A DNA stretch of 64,000 nucleotides, taken from NCBI GenBank assembly GCA_009377605.1, contig WHTT01000008.1, forward strand, positions 51,400 to 115,399, given 5' to 3'. The notes beneath the pieces were generated by a model. The model was not told where the DNA came from. It saw nothing but the letters and a program-made list of their open reading frames with translations, and ran no database searches. This DNA is from Luteitalea sp. (GTDB taxonomy: Bacteria; Acidobacteriota; Vicinamibacteria; Vicinamibacterales; Vicinamibacteraceae). This document shows, one piece after another, positions 49,515-57,437 of this stretch (its first letter is position 1; each line of letters opens with the position of its first letter). The position numbers were made by a program, and so were the translations under genes.

Positions 49515-50897
49515 ATGAAACCTCCCAAGGTGGTGTTCGTTTGCCAGGAATGCGGCGCACAATCTCCGAAATGGATGGGCCGCTGCACCGAGTGCGGAGC
49601 GTGGAACTCGCTCGTCGAGGAGCGTATCGCCGCAACGGATGCCACGCCACGCTTCGGCCTCCCAACAACGTCCGCGGGAGCGCAACGATACGAAGATGTC
49701 GATCTCGTACAAGCCAACCGCCTTTCGAGCGGCGTCGGCGAGTTCGATCGTGTCCTTGGCGGTGGGCTCGTGCCAGGATCGCTCGTGCTGCTTGGCGGTG
49801 AGCCGGGCATCGGCAAGTCCACGCTGCTCTTGCAGGCCGCTGCGCACTTCGCTCGACAGGCGGCACCTGCCGGAGGTCCCGTCCTGTACGCATCCGGGGA
49901 AGAGTCCGAGCATCAGATCAAGTCGCGCGGCGAGCGACTCGGTGTCGGCGCCGTTCCACTCTTTCTCCTCGCCGAGACCTCGATTGAGCGTATCGTCCAG
50001 GAAGCTGACCGGCTGCGGCCTGCGCTGCTGGTCGTGGACTCCATTCAAACGGTGTTCTCGTCGCGGCTGCCGTCGGCGCCAGGTAGCGTTGGGCAGGTGC
50101 GCGAAGCGGCGACGCAGTTGCTCTTTCAGGCCAAGGGTCGAAATGTGCCAACGATCCTCGCCGGGCACGTCACGAAGGATGGGAGCCTCGCTGGTCCCAA
50201 GGTGCTCGAGCACGTGGTCGACACGGTCCTGTACTTCGAAGGCGAGCGGCATCAGACGTATCGCGTCGTGCGTGCGGTGAAGAACCGGTTTGGCGCGGCG
50301 AACGAGCTGGGCGTGTTCGAAATGACGAGCGCAGGTCTGCGACCCGTGCCCAACGCGTCGGCCGTGTTTCTGGCGGAGCGCCCTGTGGATGCGCCTGGCT
50401 CCGCGGTCCTGTGCTGCATGGAGGGATCCCGCCCCGTGCTCGTCGAGGTGCAGGCGCTCGTGAGCGGCGCGAGTTACGGCGCGCTCGCCCGTCGTATGGC
50501 CAACGGCGTGGATCCCAACCGTCTCGCGCTCCTGCTGGCGGTGATGGAGAAGCGCGCCGGTTTGCACCTGCTCGGAGAGGATGTCTTTGTCAACGTGGCC
50601 GGGGGGATGACCGTTGACGAGCGCGCGGCCGATCTGGGCGTCGTGGCGGCCGTGGCCTCGAGCCTCAGAAATCGGCCGGTGCGGGCGGGGACCGCCCTGT
50701 TTGGTGAGGTGGGACTGGCGGGCGAGGTCCGAGCCACGGGACAGGCGGCGCTGCGTCTCCGCGAAGCCGCGCAAATGGGATTCACCCGGTGCGTGGTGCC
50801 AAAGGGCAATGCGTCCCCCGAGGAGGCTGGGGGGGCCTGCGAGGTGATTGGCGTCACGAACGTCGCCGATGCACTCGAGGAGATCATCGCCTGGTGA
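49515..50897 (+). CDS. radA: DNA repair protein RadA
   Basis: 460 residues. A C4 zinc finger (FVCQECGAQSPKWMGRCTECGAW) opens the protein. The RecA-like ATPase has LLGGEPGIGKSTLLLQ (Walker A), LLVVDSIQTVFS (Walker B) and the RadA-specific VKNRFGAANELGVFEM (KNRFG motif). A Lon-protease-like domain ends it, with GEVGLAGEVRATGQAALRLREA and the inactive-serine pattern expected for RadA. It acts in branch migration during recombination. It is divergent from glgE with about 26 bases between starts. Confidence 0.97.
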   Translation: MKPPKVVFVCQECGAQSPKWMGRCTECGAWNSLVEERIAATDATPRFGLPTTSAGAQRYEDVDLVQANRLSSGVGEFDRVLGGGLVPGSLVLLGGEPGIGKSTLLLQAAAHFARQAAPAGGPVLYASGEESEHQIKSRGERLGVGAVPLFLLAETSIERIVQEADRLRPALLVVDSIQTVFSSRLPSAPGSVGQVREAATQLLFQAKGRNVPTILAGHVTKDGSLAGPKVLEHVVDTVLYFEGERHQTYRVVRAVKNRFGAANELGVFEMTSAGLRPVPNASAVFLAERPVDAPGSAVLCCMEGSRPVLVEVQALVSGASYGALARRMANGVDPNRLALLLAVMEKRAGLHLLGEDVFVNVAGGMTVDERAADLGVVAAVASSLRNRPVRAGTALFGEVGLAGEVRATGQAALRLREAAQMGFTRCVVPKGNASPEEAGGACEVIGVTNVADALEEIIAW

Positions 50898-50950
50898 ATT
50901 GGGTATGATGGTGCCGGAGCTAGGGTTCTGAATCTCAGTTTCGGGACACT

Positions 50951-51033
50951 AGGTAGGGCCGCCTCGCCGAGGCGGCCGTTTTGGGCGTCGCCGAGGCGGC
51001 CGTGACGGCGCGCTCGGCGAGCGCGCCCTACCT
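50951..51033. repeat. Expanded R1 repeat between radA and the PIN/TRAM gene
   Basis: Outer GTAGGGC/GCCCTAC arms enclose the CCGCCTCG/CGAGGCGG hairpin, then an extra partial copy (GTCGCCGAGGCGGCCGT), then the GGCGCGCTCG/CGAGCGCGCC hairpin. It is the longest single R1 unit of the window. Confidence 0.85.
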
Positions 51034-51050
51034 ACCGTAGGAACGCATTC

Positions 51051-52193
51051 ATGGTGTGGTTCATTCTGGGACGCGTCGCCCTCGTGGGCGCCATCACGTT
51101 CACGGCCTACCGCCTGCAACCGTTCCACACGGAGCCTGCCCTCAACGCCCTTTTCGGGCTCGGCCTCGCCTGCTTGATGGTGGCGCTGGAGATTGCGCTG
51201 CGCCATACGGCGGTCACGAGCGTCATCGGCGCCGTGATTGGCGGCGTGGTGGGCGTCCTGGTGGCGAAGACGATTGGCGCGGCGCTGTTTTGGACCAACA
51301 GCGCCGACTCCCGCATCATCTTCCTTCACACGCTCCTGCTGCTGGCGCTCCCGTACCTGGGGCTCGTCATCGGCGGCATGAAGGGAGAGTGGCTCGAGCC
51401 CGCGCGGTTGCTGTCGCTGTTTCGGTCGACCGAGCCCGACAGGCATCACAAGATTCTGGACACGAACGTCATCATCGATGGCCGCATTGCCGACATTTGT
51501 GAGGCGGGCTTCCTCGAGGGGGCGCTGATCGTCCCGCAGTTCGTGCTGAAGGAGCTGCAGTTCGTTGCCGACTCATCGGATACGCTGAAGCGCAATCGGG
51601 GCCGGCGTGGCCTCGACATCCTCCAGAAGATTCAGAAGATGGCGGGCGTCGAAGTCATGATCTCCGACATGGACTTCCCCGACGTGCGCGAGGTCGATCT
51701 GAAGCTCATTGAGCTCGCGCGTGCGCTCAACGGGAAGATCGTCACCAACGACTTCAATCTCAACAAGGTGGCCCAGCTCCGCGGCGTCGGCGTGCTCAAC
51801 ATCAACGAGCTGGCCAACGCCCTCAAGCCCGTCGTTTTGCCGGGCGAGTTCATGAAGGTCTTCATCCTCAAGGAAGGCAAGGAGTACAACCAAGGCGTGG
51901 CCTATCTCGACGATGGCACGATGGTGGTGGTCGATAATGCCCGCAAGATGATCAGCAAGTACATCGACGTCGTCGTCACGAGTGTGCTCCAGACCACTGC
52001 CGGCAAGATGATCTTCGGACGCTACATCGAGCCGAGCGCCGTTGCGCAGGCCCAGCAGGCGCTGCACCAGGGACAGTCCATCAGTCAGCCGAACGCCGAG
52101 CCGGCCTCCTCGCCGCCTTCCACGCCTCGCCCGTCGAACAGTCCACGCACCGAGTCATATCGAAACAGGACGCGTCCCGTCACTCAGACGTGA
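51051..52193 (+). CDS. Membrane-anchored PIN/TRAM-domain protein (YacL type)
   Basis: 380 residues. Four membrane helices (about 3-22, 31-50, 56-78, 86-108) are followed by a PIN nuclease domain: [20 protein letters not shown] (first Asp), [11 protein letters not shown] and [14 protein letters not shown] (later Asp). A TRAM RNA-binding domain follows, [31 protein letters not shown]. The C-terminal 40 residues are Pro/Ser-rich. It is probably a membrane-bound ribonuclease, inferred from the acidic active-site residues. radA followed by a YacL-type gene is a familiar neighbourhood in other bacteria. An R1 repeat lies directly upstream. Confidence 0.9.
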   Translation: MVWFILGRVALVGAITFTAYRLQPFHTEPALNALFGLGLACLMVALEIALRHTAVTSVIGAVIGGVVGVLVAKTIGAALFWTNSADSRIIFLHTLLLLALPYLGLVIGGMKGEWLEPARLLSLFRSTEPDRHHKILDTNVIIDGRIADICEAGFLEGALIVPQFVLKELQFVADSSDTLKRNRGRRGLDILQKIQKMAGVEVMISDMDFPDVREVDLKLIELARALNGKIVTNDFNLNKVAQLRGVGVLNINELANALKPVVLPGEFMKVFILKEGKEYNQGVAYLDDGTMVVVDNARKMISKYIDVVVTSVLQTTAGKMIFGRYIEPSAVAQAQQALHQGQSISQPNAEPASSPPSTPRPSNSPRTESYRNRTRPVTQT

Positions 52194-52200
52194 ACTCGGC

Positions 52201-52932
52201 GTGAGTCGGCTTCCCCCGTTCCATTGGTGGCGCACCGTCTGCTTCCTGATTCCTGCCATCAGTGTCTACACCATTGCGCTGGGCACGCTGTCGATAGCCT
52301 CGTCGCTCGTTGACCGCAGTGGCCGGTTCGCGCATCGTTGCGCGCGCATCTGGTCTTGGCTGATTCTGGCCACGACGGGCGTGGATGTCCGGATATCGGG
52401 CCTGGAGCGGGTCGATCGGCAGAAGACGTACGTCTTTGCTGCAAACCATCAGAGCATTTACGACATTCCGATTCTCTTCTCGGCGCTGCCGTTCGAGGTA
52501 CGTATTCTTGCGAAGGATTCCCTGGGCCGCTTCCCGTTTCTCGGTTGGCACCTGAGTCGCGCTGGGCACGTCCTCGTCGATCGGCGCAACCCCGGCGCGA
52601 GTGTCTTCCGCCAGGTGGCGCAGCTCATGCGGGCGGGGGTCTCGCTGACGGTCTTTCCGGAGGGGACGCGCAGCGTGGACGGCTCTCTGCGGCTTTTCAA
52701 GGCCGGCACGTTCAAGATGGCGATCGAGCATGGCTTGCCGGTCGTCCCGGTCGCCATTCACGGCAGCCGCTTCGTGATGCGAAAGGGCAACTTGATGACC
52801 TGCCCTGGTCGGGTGGAGCTCGAGCTCTTCGATCCTATTCCCACGACCGACCTGTCGCGCGACGATGCGCGCCGGCTGTCGGGGCAGGTGCAGCAAAGGA
52901 TCGCGGCGGTGGTTGAGAGAACGAAGGGGTAG
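52201..52932 (+). CDS. plsC: 1-acyl-sn-glycerol-3-phosphate acyltransferase
   Basis: 243 residues from a GTG at 52201, which starts just before the hydrophobic N-terminus (FHWWRTVCFLIPAISVYTIAL). The acyltransferase motif I is AANHQSIYDIPIL (His-x4-Asp). FPEGTRSVDGSLRLFKAGTF and VPVAIHGSR are motifs III and IV. It acylates lysophosphatidate at the inner membrane. It lies seven bases after the PIN/TRAM gene. The last codons and the TAG stop run into the first units of an R3 repeat. Confidence 0.92.
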   Translation: MSRLPPFHWWRTVCFLIPAISVYTIALGTLSIASSLVDRSGRFAHRCARIWSWLILATTGVDVRISGLERVDRQKTYVFAANHQSIYDIPILFSALPFEVRILAKDSLGRFPFLGWHLSRAGHVLVDRRNPGASVFRQVAQLMRAGVSLTVFPEGTRSVDGSLRLFKAGTFKMAIEHGLPVVPVAIHGSRFVMRKGNLMTCPGRVELELFDPIPTTDLSRDDARRLSGQVQQRIAAVVERTKG

Positions 52933-53130
52933 AGGGATCAAGGGATCAAGGGATCAAGGGATCAAGGGATCAAGGGATCAAGGGTGGGTGGCTCGCTCAG
53001 CGGGGTGAAGACGGAGTTTCCGGGTCGTCGGCTGCGGGTCTGCGCGCACCGAGCTACGTACGCCCGAAGAACCACCTTTGATCCCTTGAGCCCTTGAGCC
53101 CTTGAGCCCTTGATCCCTTGATCCCTTTCC
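52927..53130. repeat. Inverted repeat with two six-unit 8-bp tandem arrays, family R3
   Basis: The left array is six perfect copies of GGGATCAA (52934-52981). The right array is six units of TTGATCCC or TTGAGCCC (53078-53125), complementary to the left with a T-to-G change in units 2-4. About 95 bases of apparently unique sequence form the loop. It fills the plsC to response-regulator gap. Confidence 0.9.
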
Positions 53131-53215
53131 CTGCGCTGAGACCTGCCCGTACGGATAGGTCGGCCCCTGCGGCAAACCGTGTATGCTCGAAGAGGCACGG
53201 AGATACCAGTCATTC

Positions 53216-54871
53216 ATGGAAAAACCAGTCATTTTAACCGTCGATGATGACCCGCAGGTGCTGCGGTCCATCGCCAGGGACCTGCGCCAGCGCTACGGGG
53301 AGGAGTACAGCGTTCTCCGAGCCGAATCGGGGCCGCAAGGGTTGCAGGCGCTCGACGAGCTGGTCGAAGCTGCGAGTCCCGTGGCGCTCCTGGTCTCGGA
53401 CCAACGAATGCCCAACATGGACGGCGTGACGTTCCTCACCGAGGCTCGTCATCGGTATCCGGACAGCAAGCGCGCCCTGCTGACCGCGTACGCCGATACC
53501 GACGCCGCCATTGCCGCCATCAACCAGTCTCAGGTCGACTACTACCTCACCAAACCGTGGGATCCGCCCTCCGAGCGGCTGTATCCGGTCATCGACGATC
53601 TGCTCGAGGACTGGAAGGCGGGACACAAGCTCGGGTATGGAGGCGTGCGGATCATCGGCAGCCGCTGGATGCCCGAGGTGCACACGCTCAAAGACTTTCT
53701 CGCGCGCAATCACGCGCCGTACGAGTTCCTCGACGTCGAACAGGAGGAGACGGCAAAGGCGATTGCCGCCAAGTTGGACAGCCCCGCGACGCAATTACCG
53801 CTCCTCGTACTGACCAGCGGCGAAAAGCTCTACGCCCCCACGGTTGCACAACTGGCGCAGAAGCTCGGGCTCCGCACGGCGGCTGCCGCCGAGACCTACG
53901 ACTTTGCCATCGTGGGCGGCGGGCCGGCAGGCCTGGCGGCGGCCGTCTACGGCGCATCCGAGGGTCTGAAGACCGTCCTGATCGAACGGGAAGCGCCAGG
54001 CGGGCAAGCCGGTACGTCCAGCCGCATCGAGAACTATCTCGGCTTTCCGTCGGGGCTCTCGGGCGGGGACCTTGCGCGGCGGGCCGTGACGCAGGCGCGC
54101 CGCTTCAACGTGGAGATTCTGTCGCCGCAGGAGATCTGCCAGCTCACGTTCGAGGGGCCGTACAAGCTCCTCACGTGCGGTGACGGCGCACGAATCAGCT
54201 GCAAGGCGCTGATGCTGTCGACCGGCGTCCGCTGGCGGCAATTGGACGCGCCCGGCGCGCACGCACTGACCGGCCGGGGCATCTACTACGGTGCCGCGAC
54301 CACCGAGGCGCTCCATACGAACGGCGAGGACGTCTGCATCGTCGGCGCTGGCAACTCTGCGGGCCAGGCGGCCATGTACTTCGCCGAGCACGCCTCGCGC
54401 GTCGTGCTCGTGGTGAGGGGGCGGTCCATCGGCGAGAAGATGTCCCAGTATTTGGTCGATCGCCTGCAATCACTGCCAAATGTCGCCATCCGGCTGCACA
54501 CCGAGATCAGTGCGTGCCACGGCGAGTCGCACCTCGACGGTATCACCTTGCGCGACCGTGACAGCGACGACCAGGAGCGCGTCGAGACGAAGTTCCTGTT
54601 CGTGTTCATTGGCGCGGAGCCGAACACGGCGTGGCTGAACGGATCAATCGCGCGTGACGCGCACGGTTTCGTGCTGACGGGTACCGATCTCAAGGCAGAG
54701 CAGCTCGGCGAATGGCCGCTCCCGCGCGAACCGTATCTGCTCGAAGCCAGCGTGCCTGGTGTGTTTGCCGCCGGCGACGTGCGGCACGAGTCCATCAAGC
54801 GCGTCGCGTCGGCGGTGGGTGAAGGCTCCGTCGCGGTGCATTTCGTGCATCAATATCTGGCAGTTTCATGA
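53216..54871 (+). CDS. Response regulator fused to glutaredoxin-like and thioredoxin-reductase-like flavoprotein domains, redox cysteines absent
   Basis: 551 residues from the ATG at 53216, preceded by ACGGAG; an in-frame ATG at 53183 is less likely. The receiver domain (1-125) has the acidic pocket VDDD, phospho-acceptor Asp62 in SDQRMP and Lys113 in TKPW. Residues 140-230 look like a glutaredoxin/thioredoxin fold (RWMPEVHTLKDFLARN, LPLLVLTSGEKL) with no CxxC. From 235 on is a thioredoxin-reductase-like flavoprotein: FAD loop IVGGGPAGLAAAVYGA, NAD(P)H loop IVGAGNSAGQAAMYF, and the C-terminal GVFAAGDVR. The usual CATC site reads YYGAATT, so dithiol chemistry is impossible. The stop overlaps the histidine kinase start (ATGA), so it is the cognate regulator. 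Confidence 0.85.
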   Translation: MEKPVILTVDDDPQVLRSIARDLRQRYGEEYSVLRAESGPQGLQALDELVEAASPVALLVSDQRMPNMDGVTFLTEARHRYPDSKRALLTAYADTDAAIAAINQSQVDYYLTKPWDPPSERLYPVIDDLLEDWKAGHKLGYGGVRIIGSRWMPEVHTLKDFLARNHAPYEFLDVEQEETAKAIAAKLDSPATQLPLLVLTSGEKLYAPTVAQLAQKLGLRTAAAAETYDFAIVGGGPAGLAAAVYGASEGLKTVLIEREAPGGQAGTSSRIENYLGFPSGLSGGDLARRAVTQARRFNVEILSPQEICQLTFEGPYKLLTCGDGARISCKALMLSTGVRWRQLDAPGAHALTGRGIYYGAATTEALHTNGEDVCIVGAGNSAGQAAMYFAEHASRVVLVVRGRSIGEKMSQYLVDRLQSLPNVAIRLHTEISACHGESHLDGITLRDRDSDDQERVETKFLFVFIGAEPNTAWLNGSIARDAHGFVLTGTDLKAEQLGEWPLPREPYLLEASVPGVFAAGDVRHESIKRVASAVGEGSVAVHFVHQYLAVS

Positions 54872-56328
54872 CTACTCCTCGAACGACGATTGAAGAGCTT
54901 CGCCGGATAGCGTTCTTCGACGATCTCCCGGACCACGTGCTGACCTGGTTCGTCGAGCATGGCGAGCTGATGACGGCGTCGGCCGGCGAGCGGCTCTTCG
55001 AGCCGGGTGGCACGCCGGATCGGATGGTCATCCTGCTCGAAGGGGAGTTCGATGTCCGCGGACTGATGAACGGGCAGATGACGACGTTCTTCACTGCCGA
55101 GCAGGGCACGGTGGGCGGGTTGCTGCCCTACTCGCGGATGAAGGCGTACACCGCCGAGGGCATTGCCACGAAGCCTTCGCGGCTGCTGGCGATTCTCAAG
55201 GATCTGTTCCCGGAGATGCTGGCGCTACACCCTGAGCTGAGCAAGCGGGTGGTAGCGTTGCTGTCCGATCGGATCCGCGAGACGACGCGATGGGTGGGGC
55301 AGCGCGAGAAGCTGATGGCGCTCGGCAAGCTGTCCTCAGGGCTCGCACACGAGCTGAACAATCCTGCTGCGGCTGTGACCCGCGCTGCCAGTGCCCTCAA
55401 GGATCGGCTGCGCACATTGAGCGAGGCGGCGTCCGAGCTGGCGGCGTGCGAGCTGATACACGGACACGCCGAGACGCTTGAACAGATGCGACAGATGGTC
55501 CTGCAGCGCCACGCCGCGGAGGGGCTCTCGCCCGTCGAGCGCGGGCGTCAGGAGGACGCCATTGCGGACTGGTTGGAAGCTCGTGGCGTCGAGCAACCGT
55601 GGGTGCTGGCCGAGACGTATGCCGATGCGGGCGTGACGGCGAGCGACCTCGAATCTGGCTTGTCCACGCTGCCGGCCGAGACGCTGCCGGAGGTGCTCGC
55701 GTGGCTCGAGGCGAGCCTGGCGGCAGACCGTCTGCTCGGCGAGATTGTTGCAGCGGCGGGGCGCATCTCCGAGCTGGTGGCCTCGATCAAGGCCTATTCC
55801 CACATGGACCGCGCGATAGAGCGCCAGCTCACCGACGTGCGCGAGGGTTTGGACAACACGCTGGTCATGCTGGGGCATCAGATCAAGAAGAAGCAAGTCG
55901 CGATTGAGCGTGCGTACGCCGAAGACCTTCCCAAGGTGCCGGGCCATCCCGGCGAGCTGACACAAGTGTGGACGAACCTGCTGGACAACGCCATCGATGC
56001 GCTGCCGCAGACCGGCGGGCGTATCCGGATTGAAGCCGAGCGGGAGCACGACGGCGTGGAGATCCGCGTCATCGACAACGGCAGTGGCATTCCCGAGGCG
56101 CTGCAATCGCGCATCTTCGAGCCGTTCTACACGACCAAGGCCATGGGAACCGGTACCGGTCTCGGCCTCGACATCGTACAGCGCGTCGTCACCCTCCAGC
56201 ACAGCGGCCGCGTGACCGTGAGCTCCGAGCCAGGCCATACGGTGTTCACGGTGAGCCTGCCGCTCGAAGTGGGACCTGTCGCGGAGCCTGCGCCGCATCA
56301 GCCCGCCTCAAACGCCCGCCAGGGGTAA
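54868..56328 (+). CDS. Histidine kinase with N-terminal cyclic-nucleotide-binding-like domain
   Basis: 486 residues, soluble. A cNMP-binding fold (about 12-135) shows FFDDLPDHVLTWFVEHGEL and RMVILLEGEFDVRG. The H-box is LGKLSSGLAHELNNPAAAV (His near residue 164), an HWE/NtrB-like sequence. A long helical insert of about 130 residues follows (GLSPVERGRQEDAIADWLEA and on). The ATPase domain has the N-box WTNLLDNAIDAL, G1 VIDNGSGIPE and G2 GTGTGLGLDIVQ. Its start overlaps the stop of the REC-flavoprotein gene, so the pair is a two-component system. The cNMP domain suggests a cytoplasmic ligand; which one is unknown. Confidence 0.88.
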   Translation: MTTPRTTIEELRRIAFFDDLPDHVLTWFVEHGELMTASAGERLFEPGGTPDRMVILLEGEFDVRGLMNGQMTTFFTAEQGTVGGLLPYSRMKAYTAEGIATKPSRLLAILKDLFPEMLALHPELSKRVVALLSDRIRETTRWVGQREKLMALGKLSSGLAHELNNPAAAVTRAASALKDRLRTLSEAASELAACELIHGHAETLEQMRQMVLQRHAAEGLSPVERGRQEDAIADWLEARGVEQPWVLAETYADAGVTASDLESGLSTLPAETLPEVLAWLEASLAADRLLGEIVAAAGRISELVASIKAYSHMDRAIERQLTDVREGLDNTLVMLGHQIKKKQVAIERAYAEDLPKVPGHPGELTQVWTNLLDNAIDALPQTGGRIRIEAEREHDGVEIRVIDNGSGIPEALQSRIFEPFYTTKAMGTGTGLGLDIVQRVVTLQHSGRVTVSSEPGHTVFTVSLPLEVGPVAEPAPHQPASNARQG

Positions 56329-56451
56329 ACATCGAGAGCGCGTGACCCTGAAGGCGACCCACGCCGATCTGGCCTCAGATTGAAGGAAGAATCACACCGA
56401 CACCTTGGTGATGGCATTCGCCACCGGCTGTGGCAGTGCCATAGTGCGGGC

Positions 56452-57306
56452 ATGGGTGCCGCAGCGCTGGCGGCGCGTGTGCCGCCGCACGCGTTCTTCC
56501 TTGTGAGCGCGTTGTTCCACTACCTCGGTCCCGCGTTCGCCGTGCTGCTGTTCGCGCGGGTCGCCCCGCTCGGCGTGGCCTGGCTGCGGATCGCGAGCGC
56601 CGCGGCGGTCTTCGCGCTCTGGCGACGGCCGTGGCGCTTCTTTCGGGCACTCGATGCGCGCGCGCGACTGCTGGTGGTGCTGCTCGGCGGCGTCCTCGCC
56701 TCGATGAATGCCTGCTTCTACATCGCGATCGATCGGCTGCCGCTTGCCACCGTCGGCGCGATCGAGTTCCTCGGGCCAATTGCCCTGGCCGCAGCCGGCA
56801 TGCGCACCGCCCGCAACTGGGTCGCTCTCGGTCTCGCGGCGACCGGCGTGTACGTGCTGACCGGCGTTCGCCTCGCCGGCGAGCCAATCGGCTTCCTGTT
56901 CGCCTTTGCCAACTGCGCCCTGTTCGTCATGTACATCGTGCTCGGCCATCGCCTCGCCGCGGGCGGCGGCGCGCAAGGGATCGACAGGCTCGGCTTGGCG
57001 ATGCTCATTGCGATGGTGGTTGCGATCCCAATCGGCATCCGCGACGCCGCGCCCGCGCTCGTGCAACCCACGCTGCTCGCCGCCGGTATCGGAGTGGGGA
57101 TCTCGTCGTCGGTGATTCCTTACGTGTGCGACCAGCTCGCGATGGCGCGGCTGTCACGCGCAACCTTTGCGCTGCTCCTCTCGCTCTTGCCCGCCACCGC
57201 TGCCGTGGTTGGCATCGTCGTCTTGCGGCAGATCCCGTCGCCTGCCGAGGTCGCCGGTGTCGCGCTCGTCATCTTCGGCGTCGCCGTTCACCGCGAGCCG
57301 CGTTGA
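56452..57306 (+). CDS. EamA-family transporter (RhtA-like exporter)
   Basis: 284 residues from the ATG at 56452. The open frame from 56380 adds an unlikely N-terminus. Ten membrane helices are arranged as two EamA repeats: VAPLGVAWLRIASAAAVFAL and RLPLATVGAIEFLGPIALA in the first, SSVIPYVCDQLAMARLSRATFALLLSLLPATAAVVG in the second. This is the RhtA/YdcZ type that exports amino acids such as threonine or homoserine. The substrate here is inferred from family only. It stands alone downstream of the histidine kinase gene, 123 bases away. Confidence 0.85.
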   Translation: MGAAALAARVPPHAFFLVSALFHYLGPAFAVLLFARVAPLGVAWLRIASAAAVFALWRRPWRFFRALDARARLLVVLLGGVLASMNACFYIAIDRLPLATVGAIEFLGPIALAAAGMRTARNWVALGLAATGVYVLTGVRLAGEPIGFLFAFANCALFVMYIVLGHRLAAGGGAQGIDRLGLAMLIAMVVAIPIGIRDAAPALVQPTLLAAGIGVGISSSVIPYVCDQLAMARLSRATFALLLSLLPATAAVVGIVVLRQIPSPAEVAGVALVIFGVAVHREPR

Positions 57307-57379
57307 GCGCGTCGGGCCGTGTCCCTGGACGCGAAATCTCCGCTTTGTCTGGTTTCTTCTTCTTGATCAGCGAACGGTC

Positions 57380-57408
57380 TTGCGCCAGACGTGTAGAAGG
57401 TCTAGGCT
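57380..57408 (+). promoter_or_regulatory. Promoter candidate and strong ribosome-binding site of the ADOP permease gene
   Basis: TTGCGC (57380-57385) and TAGGCT (57403-57408) are spaced by 17 bases. A consensus TAGGAGG Shine-Dalgarno (57425-57431) sits six bases before the ATG at 57438. That ribosome-binding site is the strongest in the window, which is ironic because the gene it serves is broken. Confidence 0.4.
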
Positions 57409-57437
57409 ATTGAGGTCAAACGTTTAGGAGGTTGCCA

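Noticed and set aside
47560..49518. A 652-codon open frame on the plus strand opposite glgE
   Set aside because: It is an antisense shadow of glgE, which has complete GH13 motifs and catalytic residues on the minus strand. The plus-strand translation shows no family motif.
52934..53125. Regular 8-bp array considered as a CRISPR
   Set aside because: Units are contiguous with no spacers, repeats are far too short, and no cas genes are present.
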